Source of the DNA: Chionoecetes opilio
Lineage: Eukaryota > Arthropoda > Malacostraca > Decapoda > Majidae
Assembly (NCBI GenBank): GCA_016584305.1
Contig: JACEEZ010022506.1
Coordinates: 2,501-66,500, forward strand
Direction: 5' to 3'
Length of the DNA stretch: 64,000 nt
Shown: positions 1-10,879 of the stretch, in pieces
Numbering within the stretch: the first letter of the stretch is position 1
Layout of the letters: every line of letters begins with the position of its first letter
Notes under the pieces: generated by a model
What the model was told of the DNA's origin: nothing
Databases searched by the model: none
What the model saw: the letters and a program-made list of their open reading frames with translations, nothing else
Made by a program: the position numbers and the translations under genes

Positions 1-1217
1 GTCATACATACAAACATACAGTCAATACAGACCCATAAACATACAGTCATACATGCAAACATACAGTCAATACAGACCCATAAACATACAGTCATACATG
101 CAAACATACAGTCAATACAGACCCATAAACATACAGTCATACAGTCATACATACAAACATACAGTCATACAGTCATACATACAAACATACAGTTAATACA
201 TACCCACAATCATAGTCATACAGTCATAAATACAAACATACAGTCATACAGTCATACATACAAACATAAAATTTAATACATACCCACAATCATAGTCATA
301 CAGTCATACATACAAACATACAGTCATACATAAATACATACAAACATAGTCAATACAGACCCATAAACATTGTCATACAGTCATACATACAAACATACAG
401 GCATACATGCATGCATACAAACATACAGTCATACATACAAACATACAGTCATACATGCATACATACAAACATACAGTCATACATGCATACATACAAACAT
501 ACAGTCATACATACATACATACAAACATACAGTCATACATGCATACATACAAACATACAGTCATACATGCATACATACAAACATACAGTCATACATACAT
601 ACATACAAACATATAGTCATACATGCATACATACAAACATACAGTCATACATACATACATACAAACATACAGTCATACATGCATACATACAAACATACAG
701 TCATACATACATACATACAAACATACAGTCATACAGTCATACATACAAACATACAGTTAATACATACCCACAATCATAGTCATACAGTCATACATACAAG
801 CATACAGTCATACATAAATACATACATAGTCAATACAGACCCATAAACATTGTCATACAGTCATACATACAAACATACAGGCATACATGCATACATACAA
901 ACATACAGTCATACATACATACATACATACAAACATACAGTCATACATGCATACATACAAACATACAGGCATACATGCATACATACAAACATACAGTCAT
1001 ACATACATACATACATACAAACATACAGTCATACATACATACATACATACAAACATACAGTCATACATACATACATACATACAAACATACAGTCATACAT
1101 ACATACATACATACAAACATACAGTCATACATACATGCATACATACAAACATACAGGCATACATGCATACATACAAACATACAGTCATACATACATACAT
1201 ACATACAAACATACAGT
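1..1217. repeat. Minisatellite with 480-bp higher-order period
   Basis: Tandem short units of the form CATACATACAAACATACAGT with variants (CATGCATA, CAGGCATA). The phrase beginning CCATAAACATTGTCATACAG occurs at 361 and again exactly 480 bp later at 841, so there is a higher-order unit. Sub-blocks containing a TTAATACATACCCACAATCA phrase recur near 192, 270 and 757. The array stays open in several frames because the unit contains no stop codon on the plus strand. The resulting Tyr/His/Thr-rich translations are not proteins. Confidence 0.97.
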
Positions 1218-2144
1218 CCCACCCTTTTCCTGCTACCGGCCATTTTAGTCTCTACGATAAGCAACAGAATGTAAGCACTGAGGCCTAACAATGAAAAAGA
1301 CACGGTGGTAGGAAATTATATACAACTCTTAAAAGAAAAATATAAATAGTAATAACCTACGAATTCAGTCACTTTAAGATATAGTGATGTAAAAAGAAAA
1401 AAATGACACGATGGTATGAAATTACATACAGCTCTGAAAAAAAATTAAAATAATGGTATATGAAATCAGACACTTTTCATATATATCAATGAAAACAATG
1501 TAACTAAAAGAAAAATATTTATAATGATATATGAAATTAGGCATTTTACCTATAGGGGTGGTAAAAAAGCTACGAAATATGTCAAAATAGATAAAAACTT
1601 AACTCAAATCTTAACCTCTGCATAAAATTCAATAAAAACATGAATATAATAGCAACTGAGATATATGCAGCTGAAATGATTAAAGTATTTCTGCTCCTAA
1701 GCGATTGGTGTTGGCATTTAATCGCATTGGAATAGGCTCGAAACCCTTTACAAGCGAATCCCACTTTTCTTGGTGTTTTGATCTTCCTCCAAGACCTGTA
1801 AACTGTCGGGATAACATAAAAGCATAATAACATAAGAAAATAAGGAAGCTACAAGAGGCCGTGAGACCTACACGTGGTAGTTCCTGTTACTTAACACTAC
1901 CTACATCCACCTTTCATCCCCATCCATGAAATTATCCAGCCTCCTTTTGAAGCTCCCTATTCACTCCGCACTAACTACCTGTCTACTGAGTCCATTCCAA
2001 TCATTTACCACCCTAATTGTGAACCAGTTTTTTCAATAGCATCGGAACTAATTTTTCTCGTCATATGTGTCGTTAAAAATTTGTGTACAATATGAGAACC
2101 AAATTAACTGTGCTATTATCGTTTTAGCAGAAGGAATTATAGTA
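1218..2144. other. AT-rich unassigned sequence
   Basis: No coding signal that I can support. Two related phrases (near 1299 and 1403, both starting GACACGGTGG/GACACGATGG and followed by AAATTA) suggest an old short direct duplication. The open frame on the minus strand at 1582-1833 has no recognisable domain. Confidence 0.5.
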
Positions 2145-3330
<1,186 letters not shown>

Positions 3331-3519
3331 TTTGTTATTCTAATTGTTGCCTTTTTGTTTGGGTTTGTATATGCTTGACTAATGGCAGACAAGTGAGGTG
3401 GCGTGCAGAGAGTGTCGTTCCGGGGTAATTGCAGGACAAAGGAGGGAGGAACCATTAGGGAAACGACTTAGCTGGAATGTTGGAAAAATATACAAAAACG
3501 TCTACGGAGTTTGCTACCA

Positions 3520-3645
3520 TTGTTTACTACTATTACGACTACTATTACTACTACTATTACTACTACTATTACTACTACTATTACTACTACAATTACTACT
3601 ACTATTACTACTACTATTACTACTGCTATTACTGCTACTATAGTC
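3520..3645. repeat. ATTACTACTACT imperfect trinucleotide array
   Basis: Nine-base pattern (ACTACTATT)n about 120 bp long, on the complementary register to the preceding TAG array. The two arrays are separated by about 190 bp of unique sequence. Confidence 0.93.
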
Positions 3646-3838
3646 TATTTTTTTAACGACGCGAAAATTCCATTCTATCTTAAGGTCTCATGCTTAAAAT
3701 GATGCCTATGTTTACCTGATACTATGGTTAACTATGATAAAATACAGCTGAAATTTAGAAGAAGCATAGTATTCCCTTCTCCTGGCATCAAATATCAGTC
3801 AGTAAGCAGCAAGGGGTCAGGGTTTTTCGCCTCCTTAA

Positions 3839-3841
3839 AAA

Positions 3842-3901
<60 letters not shown>
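3839..3901. repeat. (ACT)n microsatellite
   Basis: Uninterrupted ACT triplets for about 20 units. Confidence 0.95.
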
Positions 3902-3904
<3 letters not shown>

Positions 3905-4326
3905 CATTACTTTCTTTTACGTTTTTCCTTATAGCGCCATTAGGCATTTATCATCCCATAAGGCCCTTGATGGTTAGCTCTATGAATATATTTGAAGGCT
4001 ATGAGGGTTGGGAATTGCTCGTGGTGGTGCAGGTAAATTTTTTATAGTAACACTCGGACTCAGTGATGGCAACATGTGGATACACTTCGGCAACTCAATG
4101 ATTAACCCATTCACTTCACGCTTAGATATTTCCTTAGCTATAAAAAAATTGAATGTTGTCGAGCCATAAATTTATGAAAAGTAACTGAATATACCAAATT
4201 AGTTAGTGAACAAGGATACTAAACAGGTCATATCTATAGAATATTGCTTATAGTCACAAAAAATCGTCTAATGGTATCCAAATTACAATGGAAATTACGT
4301 TTTGGGTCTCAAGGGGTTAGGGAGAG
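3902..4326. other. Unassigned sequence
   Basis: No gene, repeat or structured element that I can support in this stretch. Confidence 0.4.
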
Positions 4327-4395
4327 CTATACAACCGGCGGGACTTGAACTCAGGACGCCGAGCCCACTACTTCGAAATGCCAAACACTCAGCCA
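4327..4395 (-). repeat. tRNA-like SINE head (Ser/Leu-type boxes)
   Basis: Read on the minus strand there is a box-A-like TGGCTGAGTG followed about 40 bases later by a box-B-like GAGTTCAAGTCCC. This spacing fits a class II (Ser/Leu) tRNA-derived Pol III promoter. The cloverleaf is not intact and no CCA-compatible acceptor is apparent, so this is a SINE or tRNA relic rather than a working tRNA. Confidence 0.55.
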
Positions 4396-4407
4396 CCGCC
4401 ACCCTTA

Positions 4408-4632
4408 AACTATATTACTACTGGTACTACTTATTATTATTATATTATTACTATTTTTTCTACTACTAATACTACTAATTTTACTACTATAGTGTGTGTG
4501 TGTTTTGTGGTGTTGTGTGTGTGTGTTGTGGGTGGGTGGGTGGTGGGTGGGTGGGTGGGTGGGTGGGTGGGTGGGTGGGTGGGTGGGTGGGTGGGTGCGG
4601 GTGTGTGTGTGTGTGTGTGTGTGTGTGTCTAT
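4408..4632. repeat. Compound microsatellite: ACT/TTA, GT and (GGGT)n
   Basis: TTA/ACT triplets at 4408-4490, then GT-rich sequence, then about 16 GGGT units (about 4529-4596) and (GT)n to 4628. The GGGT run has strong G-quadruplex potential on the plus strand. Confidence 0.95.
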
Positions 4633-4898
4633 ATGAGTGTGTAGTATGCCTTCATCATTGCATTTCAAAGGAAAAAAAAGGGGGGGGGAAGTGGGGGGTT
4701 TTAAAGGGAGTGGATCCTGACGTGTCTTAACAGGTTCTTGGAAAGTCGGGCTGCCACCTGGCGACTAAGGGGCACATCAATGCTATAAGAGGATGATGGC
4801 CACACCCGACAGTTATATTTTGCACATTTGTTTTCGCGGCTCAGAGAATTCCTTATCCTAAGTAAATAAAAGATATTACACTAAGTATTGAAAGCGCC

Positions 4899-5315
4899 CT
4901 ATTCTAGTCACATTAAGTATCTATTATTAAGCTTATCTTAAAAAATACTACGATTTCCTACGACTTTCCCTTCCTTAAAATATACTACGATTCCCTACGA
5001 TTTCTCCTTCCTTAAAAAATACTACGATTCCCTACGATTTCTCATTAGCAAAATTGTAATTCTTTTTTCGTAAATTGACATGCCGGAAATTGTGACCCCA
5101 TGAATTCAAAAAGTATATTATAGTACTTCACAGAAAAAACCTATTTCCTATTCACATTAAGCATCTAATATTAATCTTACCTATAAAAATACGATTCCCT
5201 ACGATAAATTTTTTCCTAAGCAAAATTGTAATTCCTCTTCAAAAATTATGTCATGCTGCAAATTGTGACCATATTAATTCAAAAAGGATAGCTATAATAC
5301 TTTACAAAAAAACAA
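4899..5315. repeat. Imperfect tandem duplication (about 170-240 bp units)
   Basis: The order CACATTAAGTATCTATTATTA, TACGATTCCCTACGATTTC, GCAAAATTGTAATTC, AAATTGTGACC, AATTCAAAAAG recurs from about 5141. In the first unit the TACGATTCCCTACG phrase is itself repeated three times. A third start (CACATTATCAATC) appears near 5324. Confidence 0.8.
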
Positions 5316-6142
5316 TTTCCTAGACACATTATCAATCACTCATTGGGGGCATACGCCGGGGGGCGCGTNAAACGAGCTATAAACAACTTAAATCAACATG
5401 GGGAAGCCCCCCCAAAACTTAAACATTTCCTTCTCCTATTTTTAAATATAAACCATGTGTCGGAATCAGATTTTCACCGATATGACTGTTCTCTACCATA
5501 CCTTCCCCTGCAAAATATTATGACGCCTCCTTACCTAGAATACAGCTGGTTTATCCCATCCTCACGCTGGGAAAAAAGCCCATTAAACCGACCCAATCGA
5601 GCCGTGAGGACCACCCGATAAATGGTTGGTGGCGGGACAGGGAAGGGCGGGAAACTATTGTCCTTTGGCTCCTTCTCTCCACCACCATTCCTGCCATCCA
5701 TTCCTACACCCTCCCTATGGACCGTCCCAATGCCAACTCCCCCACCTCCCTATAACAGCCTCCCACATCATCTCCTTTCCCATCGTCCCCAGAATTCTCC
5801 CATGTCCCCCAATCCCCTACCATGAAATACCTCACCCCCGTCAAGACTCAACCTCTTCCCATATCGCATGACATTTACCGTATTCTAAATTAAATTATTA
5901 CCATTTTCGGAACGTATGAAATGTAAAATATGGTGAAATTTGAAGAAAAACAACTATATAGCTGAGGATTCCGATATAACTCCCAATATCCGGCCGTGCC
6001 CGAAACAGATGAGGTTTCGGAATATATTGCTCTGGTTGAAGAGTGAAATATATATTTTTCTTCTTTACATCTGACCCTAGGGTTCGGCCCAATTTTGGGG
6101 ACAAGCGTCCGTCCGTCCAGCTCCCACCTGCTGCCACCTCTG
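5316..6142. other. Unassigned sequence with an undetermined base
   Basis: There is one ambiguous base at 5369. The open frame across it (5343-5621) and the overlapping pair at 5622-5871 have no recognisable domain and are Pro/Ser-rich from C-rich sequence. I do not call a gene. Confidence 0.4.
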
Positions 6143-6225
6143 TGTATCTGTCCGTCTATCTCCTCTGTCTGTCTTGTCTATCTGTCTCTGTCTGTCTGTC
6201 TCTGCTGTCTGCCTGTCTATCTTCA
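6143..6225. repeat. (TCTG)n-like microsatellite
   Basis: Imperfect tetranucleotide TCTG/TCTA units over about 80 bp. Confidence 0.85.
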
Positions 6226-6770
6226 AACACAAGGCGACAAATTCCTCGGTTACTGGGATTGTTTACAAAATGGCATCAATTAACTAATTTTTTTTACTTA
6301 CGCTTCATTTCGATGACTGATGATGACGCCTGCCCTCTGCCTTCCGCTGGCCTGTTGTTTTATGTATGCGGATTTTCTCATGGTCAGACATGAGTGGTGC
6401 TTTCCTCTACAATGCCCTCCTACAATGCAAGAGGACGCATCATATATATTATGTTCACCAATTTTTCCCAAAACCCTCGACCTGCAACATGAAAAAGCTT
6501 TGTTAGTTACCATCATTAATGTAAATTTTGTTTGGGAAAAACTCAGCAAAGACCAATTTTTTGGTATTCAAATTTTGTTCTTTATTTCTGACTATATTGA
6601 CGCAGTTTACGAGTTAAAATTCGACCCCTGACCCTTCCTCCTATGCACTAAAATATTTTCCCCGCAGCTTTGCGTCATTGCACATCTTCATAATTTCCAT
6701 GGGTGTTATAGAAAACAAAAATGTGGGCTTAAGTTCTCTTGTAACAGGAGGCTTCCCATAAGGGAAGGGG
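6226..6770. other. Unassigned sequence
   Basis: Open frames on both strands (6298-6549 minus, 6320-6631 plus) lack family features and overlap each other. No gene is supported. Confidence 0.4.
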
Positions 6771-6945
6771 TGGCCGAGTGCGAGCTCCGTGTTCCGAGTT
6801 CGAGTCCCGCTAGAAGCAAATTCTTTCAGAAATCGCCCGTGGACGAAAAATGACGACTTCCTTCCCCCATCAACTATCCCTTTCGACGGCGAGTGCATCG
6901 AAGGATTCAGGGCGGCGGCATGAGCCTCTACAGGCCGTCAATAAA
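6771..6945 (+). repeat. tRNA-like SINE with tail
   Basis: GGGGTGGCCGAGTGCGAGC (box-A-like) is followed closely by GAGTTCGAGTCCCGC (box-B-like). The part between them is shortened compared with a tRNA. The downstream body contains CATCAACTATCCCTTTCGAC and GAGTGCATCGAAGGA. A related phrase (CATCAACCCTACCTTCGACG, GAGTGCATCGGAGGA) occurs alone at about 7301-7340, so the body is a dispersed repeat. Confidence 0.6.
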
Positions 6946-7855
6946 AATCATCGCTGCACCACCACGGATGAGAGCAAACCATAATAGACTCACATGAACC
7001 TTCAGGGCCAACTTTTGGAGCCCTCAAGGAAAACTACCTACGGGCGATATAAGCTAAAACATAAAAAAAAAACCCAATCTAAAAACAATAATTATAATGA
7101 TTTTGATGAGTATGTTCGTATATGTGTATGCCAAAAGAGAAAATTTAGAATTAATCTCACTGCATCCCTAGTAGACACCCTTAAAACGGAACCATCAGCG
7201 AGCAAGGACTCTAAAGACATTTCATCTGGCAACATTTATTTATTATCAATTTCATACTCGTCCATCAAAACTACATGGCCAAAGTTTACCCACATGTTGT
7301 CCATCAACCCTACCTTCGACGGGAGTGCATCGGAGGACAGGCCCTACATGCATAAACGTAAAAAAAGACAAAAATTCAGGACTGTAGAGTCGGAGTTGTG
7401 AAATCTGAGTCAAGGTCGGAAGCAATAAAAAAGTATCGACTCTGACTCCGACATCCAGTATACTTCTAAACAAGACGCAGAAGTTATGTAAATCTATTAT
7501 CTTTCTATAGCGACAGCTCATTCGGCTACATTTCTAGAGCTCCATTGATTCCAAATTCCCTTATGAACACTTTTTGGAGTTTAAGATGTCCTATCTCTCC
7601 ATCCCATTCCCCAAAGGAACCAATAAAGTTTTGTTTAAAATGATCAGCAAAACCAAACAAAAGATCCCGAAGTCCGCACATACTACTTATAAACTTTAGA
7701 TAATTAGTTACTGATTTTATCTGAAAATATTATAAATTACCTTCATGTTGACATGCATAAAATAAGTTGTGAACTACTTTCATAAAAGGCTTTGACGAAT
7801 CTATTAATAGTCCCCCACAACTTAATATATATATACCCTGGAGGTAACGGAGATT
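6946..7855. other. Unassigned sequence with a SINE-body fragment
   Basis: Holds the SINE-body fragment at about 7301-7340. The open frame at 6994-7401 runs into that fragment and has no domain that I recognise. Confidence 0.4.
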
Positions 7856-8017
7856 GGTTCAGGGACTCCTGCCCATTTCGTTATTTGTATATATTGTAGA
7901 TTTACACAATTATACTACCTCAAGAACCCTGGCGTCTCTCAGAGCGCTTTTTAAACCCTTGTAAGGGTAGGACAGATTTGGGGTTCAGGGACTCTTGTCC
8001 ATTTCGTTAAATGTATA
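7856..8017. repeat. 126-bp tandem duplication, second unit split by an LTR element
   Basis: Unit 1 (7856-7981) starts GGTTCAGGGACTCCTGCCCA and continues through TATATTGTAGATTTACAC and ACCCTGGCGTCTCTC. Unit 2 starts at 7982 with the same words (GGTTCAGGGACTCTTGTCCA) but is broken at 8017 by the 5' LTR. Its continuation (TATTGCAGATTTACAT, then CCCTGGCGTCTCTC) reappears at 22724, directly after the 3' LTR. Unit 1 therefore serves as the pre-insertion reference for the LTR element. Confidence 0.88.
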
Positions 8018-8845
8018 TGTAATGCGAGAAAATGGGTTAATCCTGTGACTCATGATTGACGAAGAGTTTACGTTGAGTGGTGAGAGTAAAGTAATATATA
8101 AATGTCTAGTAATTAAATGCTCGCAATTTTCCTTCACTCCTCAGTTCTTAATCAATAGATATAGGCGCCGACAATATTTTGTGCCCGCGGTCGCTAGTGA
8201 CGTCACGGCAAGAAAAGAAGGGGAAAGGGAAAGGGAGAAGGTAGCCATATTTTCCTCTCTCTCTCACCAAGCCTTGCCTCGACAACACGTGTAGGGAGTT
8301 GTCTTACAACCCTTTTCAAAGGGTTTTGGAGCGGAGTGGGCTGAGTGAGCTGAGTGACCCATGAGGGGGTGGTTTAGCCCATGAGGGGGACCCACGTGTG
8401 AGCTGATGGTGTGTGTGAGCTGATGGTGTGTGTGAGCTGAGCTGAGCTGAGTGGATGACCGTGGACACACCAGTGTATACAGCTAAGGCCATGATTCATC
8501 GCGAGGGGTGTGTTGTATAGGTACTTTACACAGTGACAGGGGGGAAAAAAGGGAAATTCTTGGGTTTTTGTTAAACACGAGTGAGAGTCGCGTCGTGTGG
8601 GGGATTATATAGTGCAGTGATTTATGTTTGTGAACCTTAGGTTAAGTGGGGAGTAAATTTACTGGCTCATCATATTGATAATATACAGAAACCCTGTTAA
8701 CGAGTCGTTTATTAAGTCCCAGTTATACTCACATATTCTCAAAATTTCATTATTTTTTTTTCCCACTTATTGTGGGTGGTGGCAGCGTAATCGCCAGGTT
8801 TTGTGAGCCCTTCGAGTTAACATCAAGCTATAAGGGGGCGCTACA
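8018..8845 (+). repeat. 5' LTR of the Gypsy element
   Basis: Starts TGTAATGCGAG and ends GGGGGCGCTACA. It matches the 3' LTR along its whole length apart from small indels (for example 3-5 bases missing near 21943). Such close similarity suggests fairly recent insertion. The many coding lesions do not fit that age well, so part of the damage may be sequencing error. Confidence 0.92.
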
Positions 8846-8846
8846 G

Positions 8847-8865
8847 TGGTGGCAGCTGGTTAGGA
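8847..8865 (+). promoter_or_regulatory. Putative primer-binding site
   Basis: TGGTGGCAGCTGGTTAGGA begins one base after the 5' LTR and starts with TGG, the complement of a tRNA CCA end. I cannot name the priming tRNA from memory with confidence. Confidence 0.55.
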
Positions 8866-8944
8866 TCCATTTCGGGGTTCTCTTACCCACGTGCTAACTA
8901 TTCCTTTTTATTTTTCAAGTGTCAGTGGCCCAGTGATCACATCC

Positions 8945-9456
8945 ATGTACAGGGTAGGGTTAGTTGGTCATAGTCAGGTCCCTCAGACCGTGGAAGTAGA
9001 TGCTCCTAACGTAACAGTAGAAGTTTATAGAGCGCCAGGAGGCAAGATTATAACTTTTTTTTCAGATAAATAGATTGAACGGAATATTGCAGAAAGAATT
9101 TGAGTTAGTCATCCTATGGTTAGGCAGTAATGATATCAAAGAAGCCAGTAAGGTGGGGAGACATAGTGGAAAATATTAGGAAGGTAGTAGAAACCGTACA
9201 GGCAACGTGCCGCTGTGAAAAATAAGGATTTGTATGATAGAACACAGGATCATAACAGACCATTACGCTAGGAGGGTTGAGCAAAAAAACATACGATAAA
9301 GTAGCTAAAGAGATAAATAACAAATTGAACAAGAAACTAACTCAGTATAGGAAATTAAGCTTTAACGCCAAACCATATGCACAAGACTTAGCGCATGATG
9401 GAGTGCACTTTAACAGGAACGGGCAGGAACTTATATATGAGAAACTCGTAATGTAA
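8945..9456 (+). pseudogene. SGNH/GDSL-hydrolase-like ORF inside the Gypsy element, frameshifted
   Basis: About 170 codons broken by at least three frameshifts. The first segment (ATG at 8945) reads MYRVGLVGHSQVPQ, with G-H-S in the place of the block I nucleophile motif, and later PGGK. A second segment in another frame reads ELVILWLGSNDIKEAS, carrying the block III G-x-N-D motif. The last segment, ending at the TAA at 9454-9456, reads AHDGVHFNRNGQ, the block V D-x-x-H motif. All three signature blocks are in the expected order and spacing for an SGNH esterase/lipase fold. The frame lies between the primer-binding site and gag. SGNH domains are known in some CR1-type LINEs and in some tyrosine-recombinase retrotransposons; for Gypsy this is less familiar to me. 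The role is unknown, and the copy is not intact as given. Confidence 0.72.
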
Positions 9457-9675
9457 TCTTTGCACAACTATCAGACATGGGCTGCAGTGCAGGCTTTAGG
9501 AGGCCCGGGTTACCCACTTTAGAAATAATGATAAGTGTATGTCAGTGTTGAGGCTTTATAGACGCCCCGGCAAGTAAGCAACTTCTGCGGGTTGTCGTGG
9601 CTGTAATAGCCACCGTAAAAAAGCCCAACACTAGACCTAGTAATAGTGAGCATATAATTCTTTTTTTTCTCCAAG

Positions 9676-10850
9676 ATGGAGGATTTGATTAATTTTTCCA
9701 TAGGGATTTGGAGGATTTCCTCCATAATGGAGCAGAGGGTTTGGAGATTAGGAAGGAGGAAGTAGTGACACCCAAGAAAGACGATACCAGTCCAGAACAA
9801 TCGAGCGGTTAAAGGGGATGAGTCAGTTTAGAACAAGAAGTGGAAAGAACGAAAGAGGCTCTTGAGTTATTGTTGAGAAATAAGGGAGAGGAGAAGGAAA
9901 TCAGGAGACCAGTGAGGTCATTGATAAAGCCTAGAGATATACGAATGCTGAACCTCAGTGATTTGCAGGGAATCGAAGCCGGGGGAAAGGGTTTGAAAGT
10001 TTTCTTTTCCCAAGTAGAAAGTTGTTCAGAGGATTTGGAGGAGAGAAAGAGGGATCCTTATGGCAAGATTTGGACCCACCGTTAGCATTATATATACAGA
10101 ATGCCCTAAGTCAGGTCAATTTTAGATCATGGGACACCCAACTTATTGGTTATATGAAGAACTAGCAGACAATAATGTCGACAGAATCCTTAACAGCATT
10201 TCGGAGGTCAAGTTGATTGGCTGGAAGATCCTCAAGATTTCGCAACTAAACTCAAATGCAAATACCCATTTTGGGAAGCAAAGTCAAAACATCCAGGAGA
10301 AATTCCCCGTAGGGATAAGATCACAAAAAAAAAAACTGTTGAGAGGATTACCAAGCCAAAGTAGGGAAAATTAGATTTTTTTCATGGATGAAACAAATCC
10401 CACTGAGAAAATTCATAGAGAGAGTGGAGACTGAGAGGGCCATCACCACGGAAGAGACACAATAGAATATACGCGGTAAACCAGAACCGGCAGCTGTCAG
10501 AGATAACACCCGCTCCCCAGAGTATCCCTCCCAATAAACGGGGAAACAGTCACGGGAAAAACTGTCAGCCAGTCAGTCAGAAGTAAGAGAACTGCGAGCA
10601 CAGATGGAGGAATGGAGAGGAAATTACAAGATTTGAGAGTAGGAAAACGACCAGAAGCTACCCAGTTTAAGATTGGAGAAGGAATTCCAGACGTTTTGTC
10701 CCTACTGTAAAATGAAAAACCCACTAAAGCCGCAGACTGTCAAAGGGAAGCCAGGTAGCAACGCTTGTTTCGATTGTTGGAGAGTAGGATGTAGGAGAGG
10801 CAGTCCAAGTTGTCCTGGGAGGAAAGTGTTCTCCAGGTGACTAGTTTAAA
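9676..10850 (+). pseudogene. gag: Degenerate gag polyprotein
   Basis: Begins near ATG 9676 (MEDLINF) and is recognisable through frameshifts. An acidic/basic stretch follows (VRSLIKPRDIRMLNLSDLQG at about 9918-9977), then KLLRGLPSQSREN at about 10336-10374, typical of the end of a capsid-like region. At about 10690-10835 comes a Cys-rich segment with CPYC and CFDCWRVGC, which looks like a nucleic-acid-binding zinc motif in a non-canonical arrangement. It lies downstream of the SGNH-like frame and directly upstream of the protease. Several stops and shifts make this copy non-functional as read. Confidence 0.75.
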
Positions 10851-10879
10851 CATCGATCCCCAATAATCCCCTTAGCCTT

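Noticed and set aside
1..1217. CRISPR-like regular repetition
   Set aside because: No unique spacers between repeats; units are continuous and the DNA is eukaryotic.
370..1303. Tyr/His/Thr-rich open frames of 69-158 codons on plus and a Cys/Met-rich one on minus
   Set aside because: They are translations of the minisatellite in different frames.
4405..4730. Gly/Val/Trp-rich and His/Thr/Pro-rich frames
   Set aside because: Derived from the GT and GGGT arrays.
5622..5871. Two overlapping Pro-rich frames
   Set aside because: C-rich composition, no domain, both frames equally open.
8052..8470. Frames inside the 5' LTR and their twins inside the 3' LTR at 21949-22369
   Set aside because: Both copies are LTR sequence; no coding feature.
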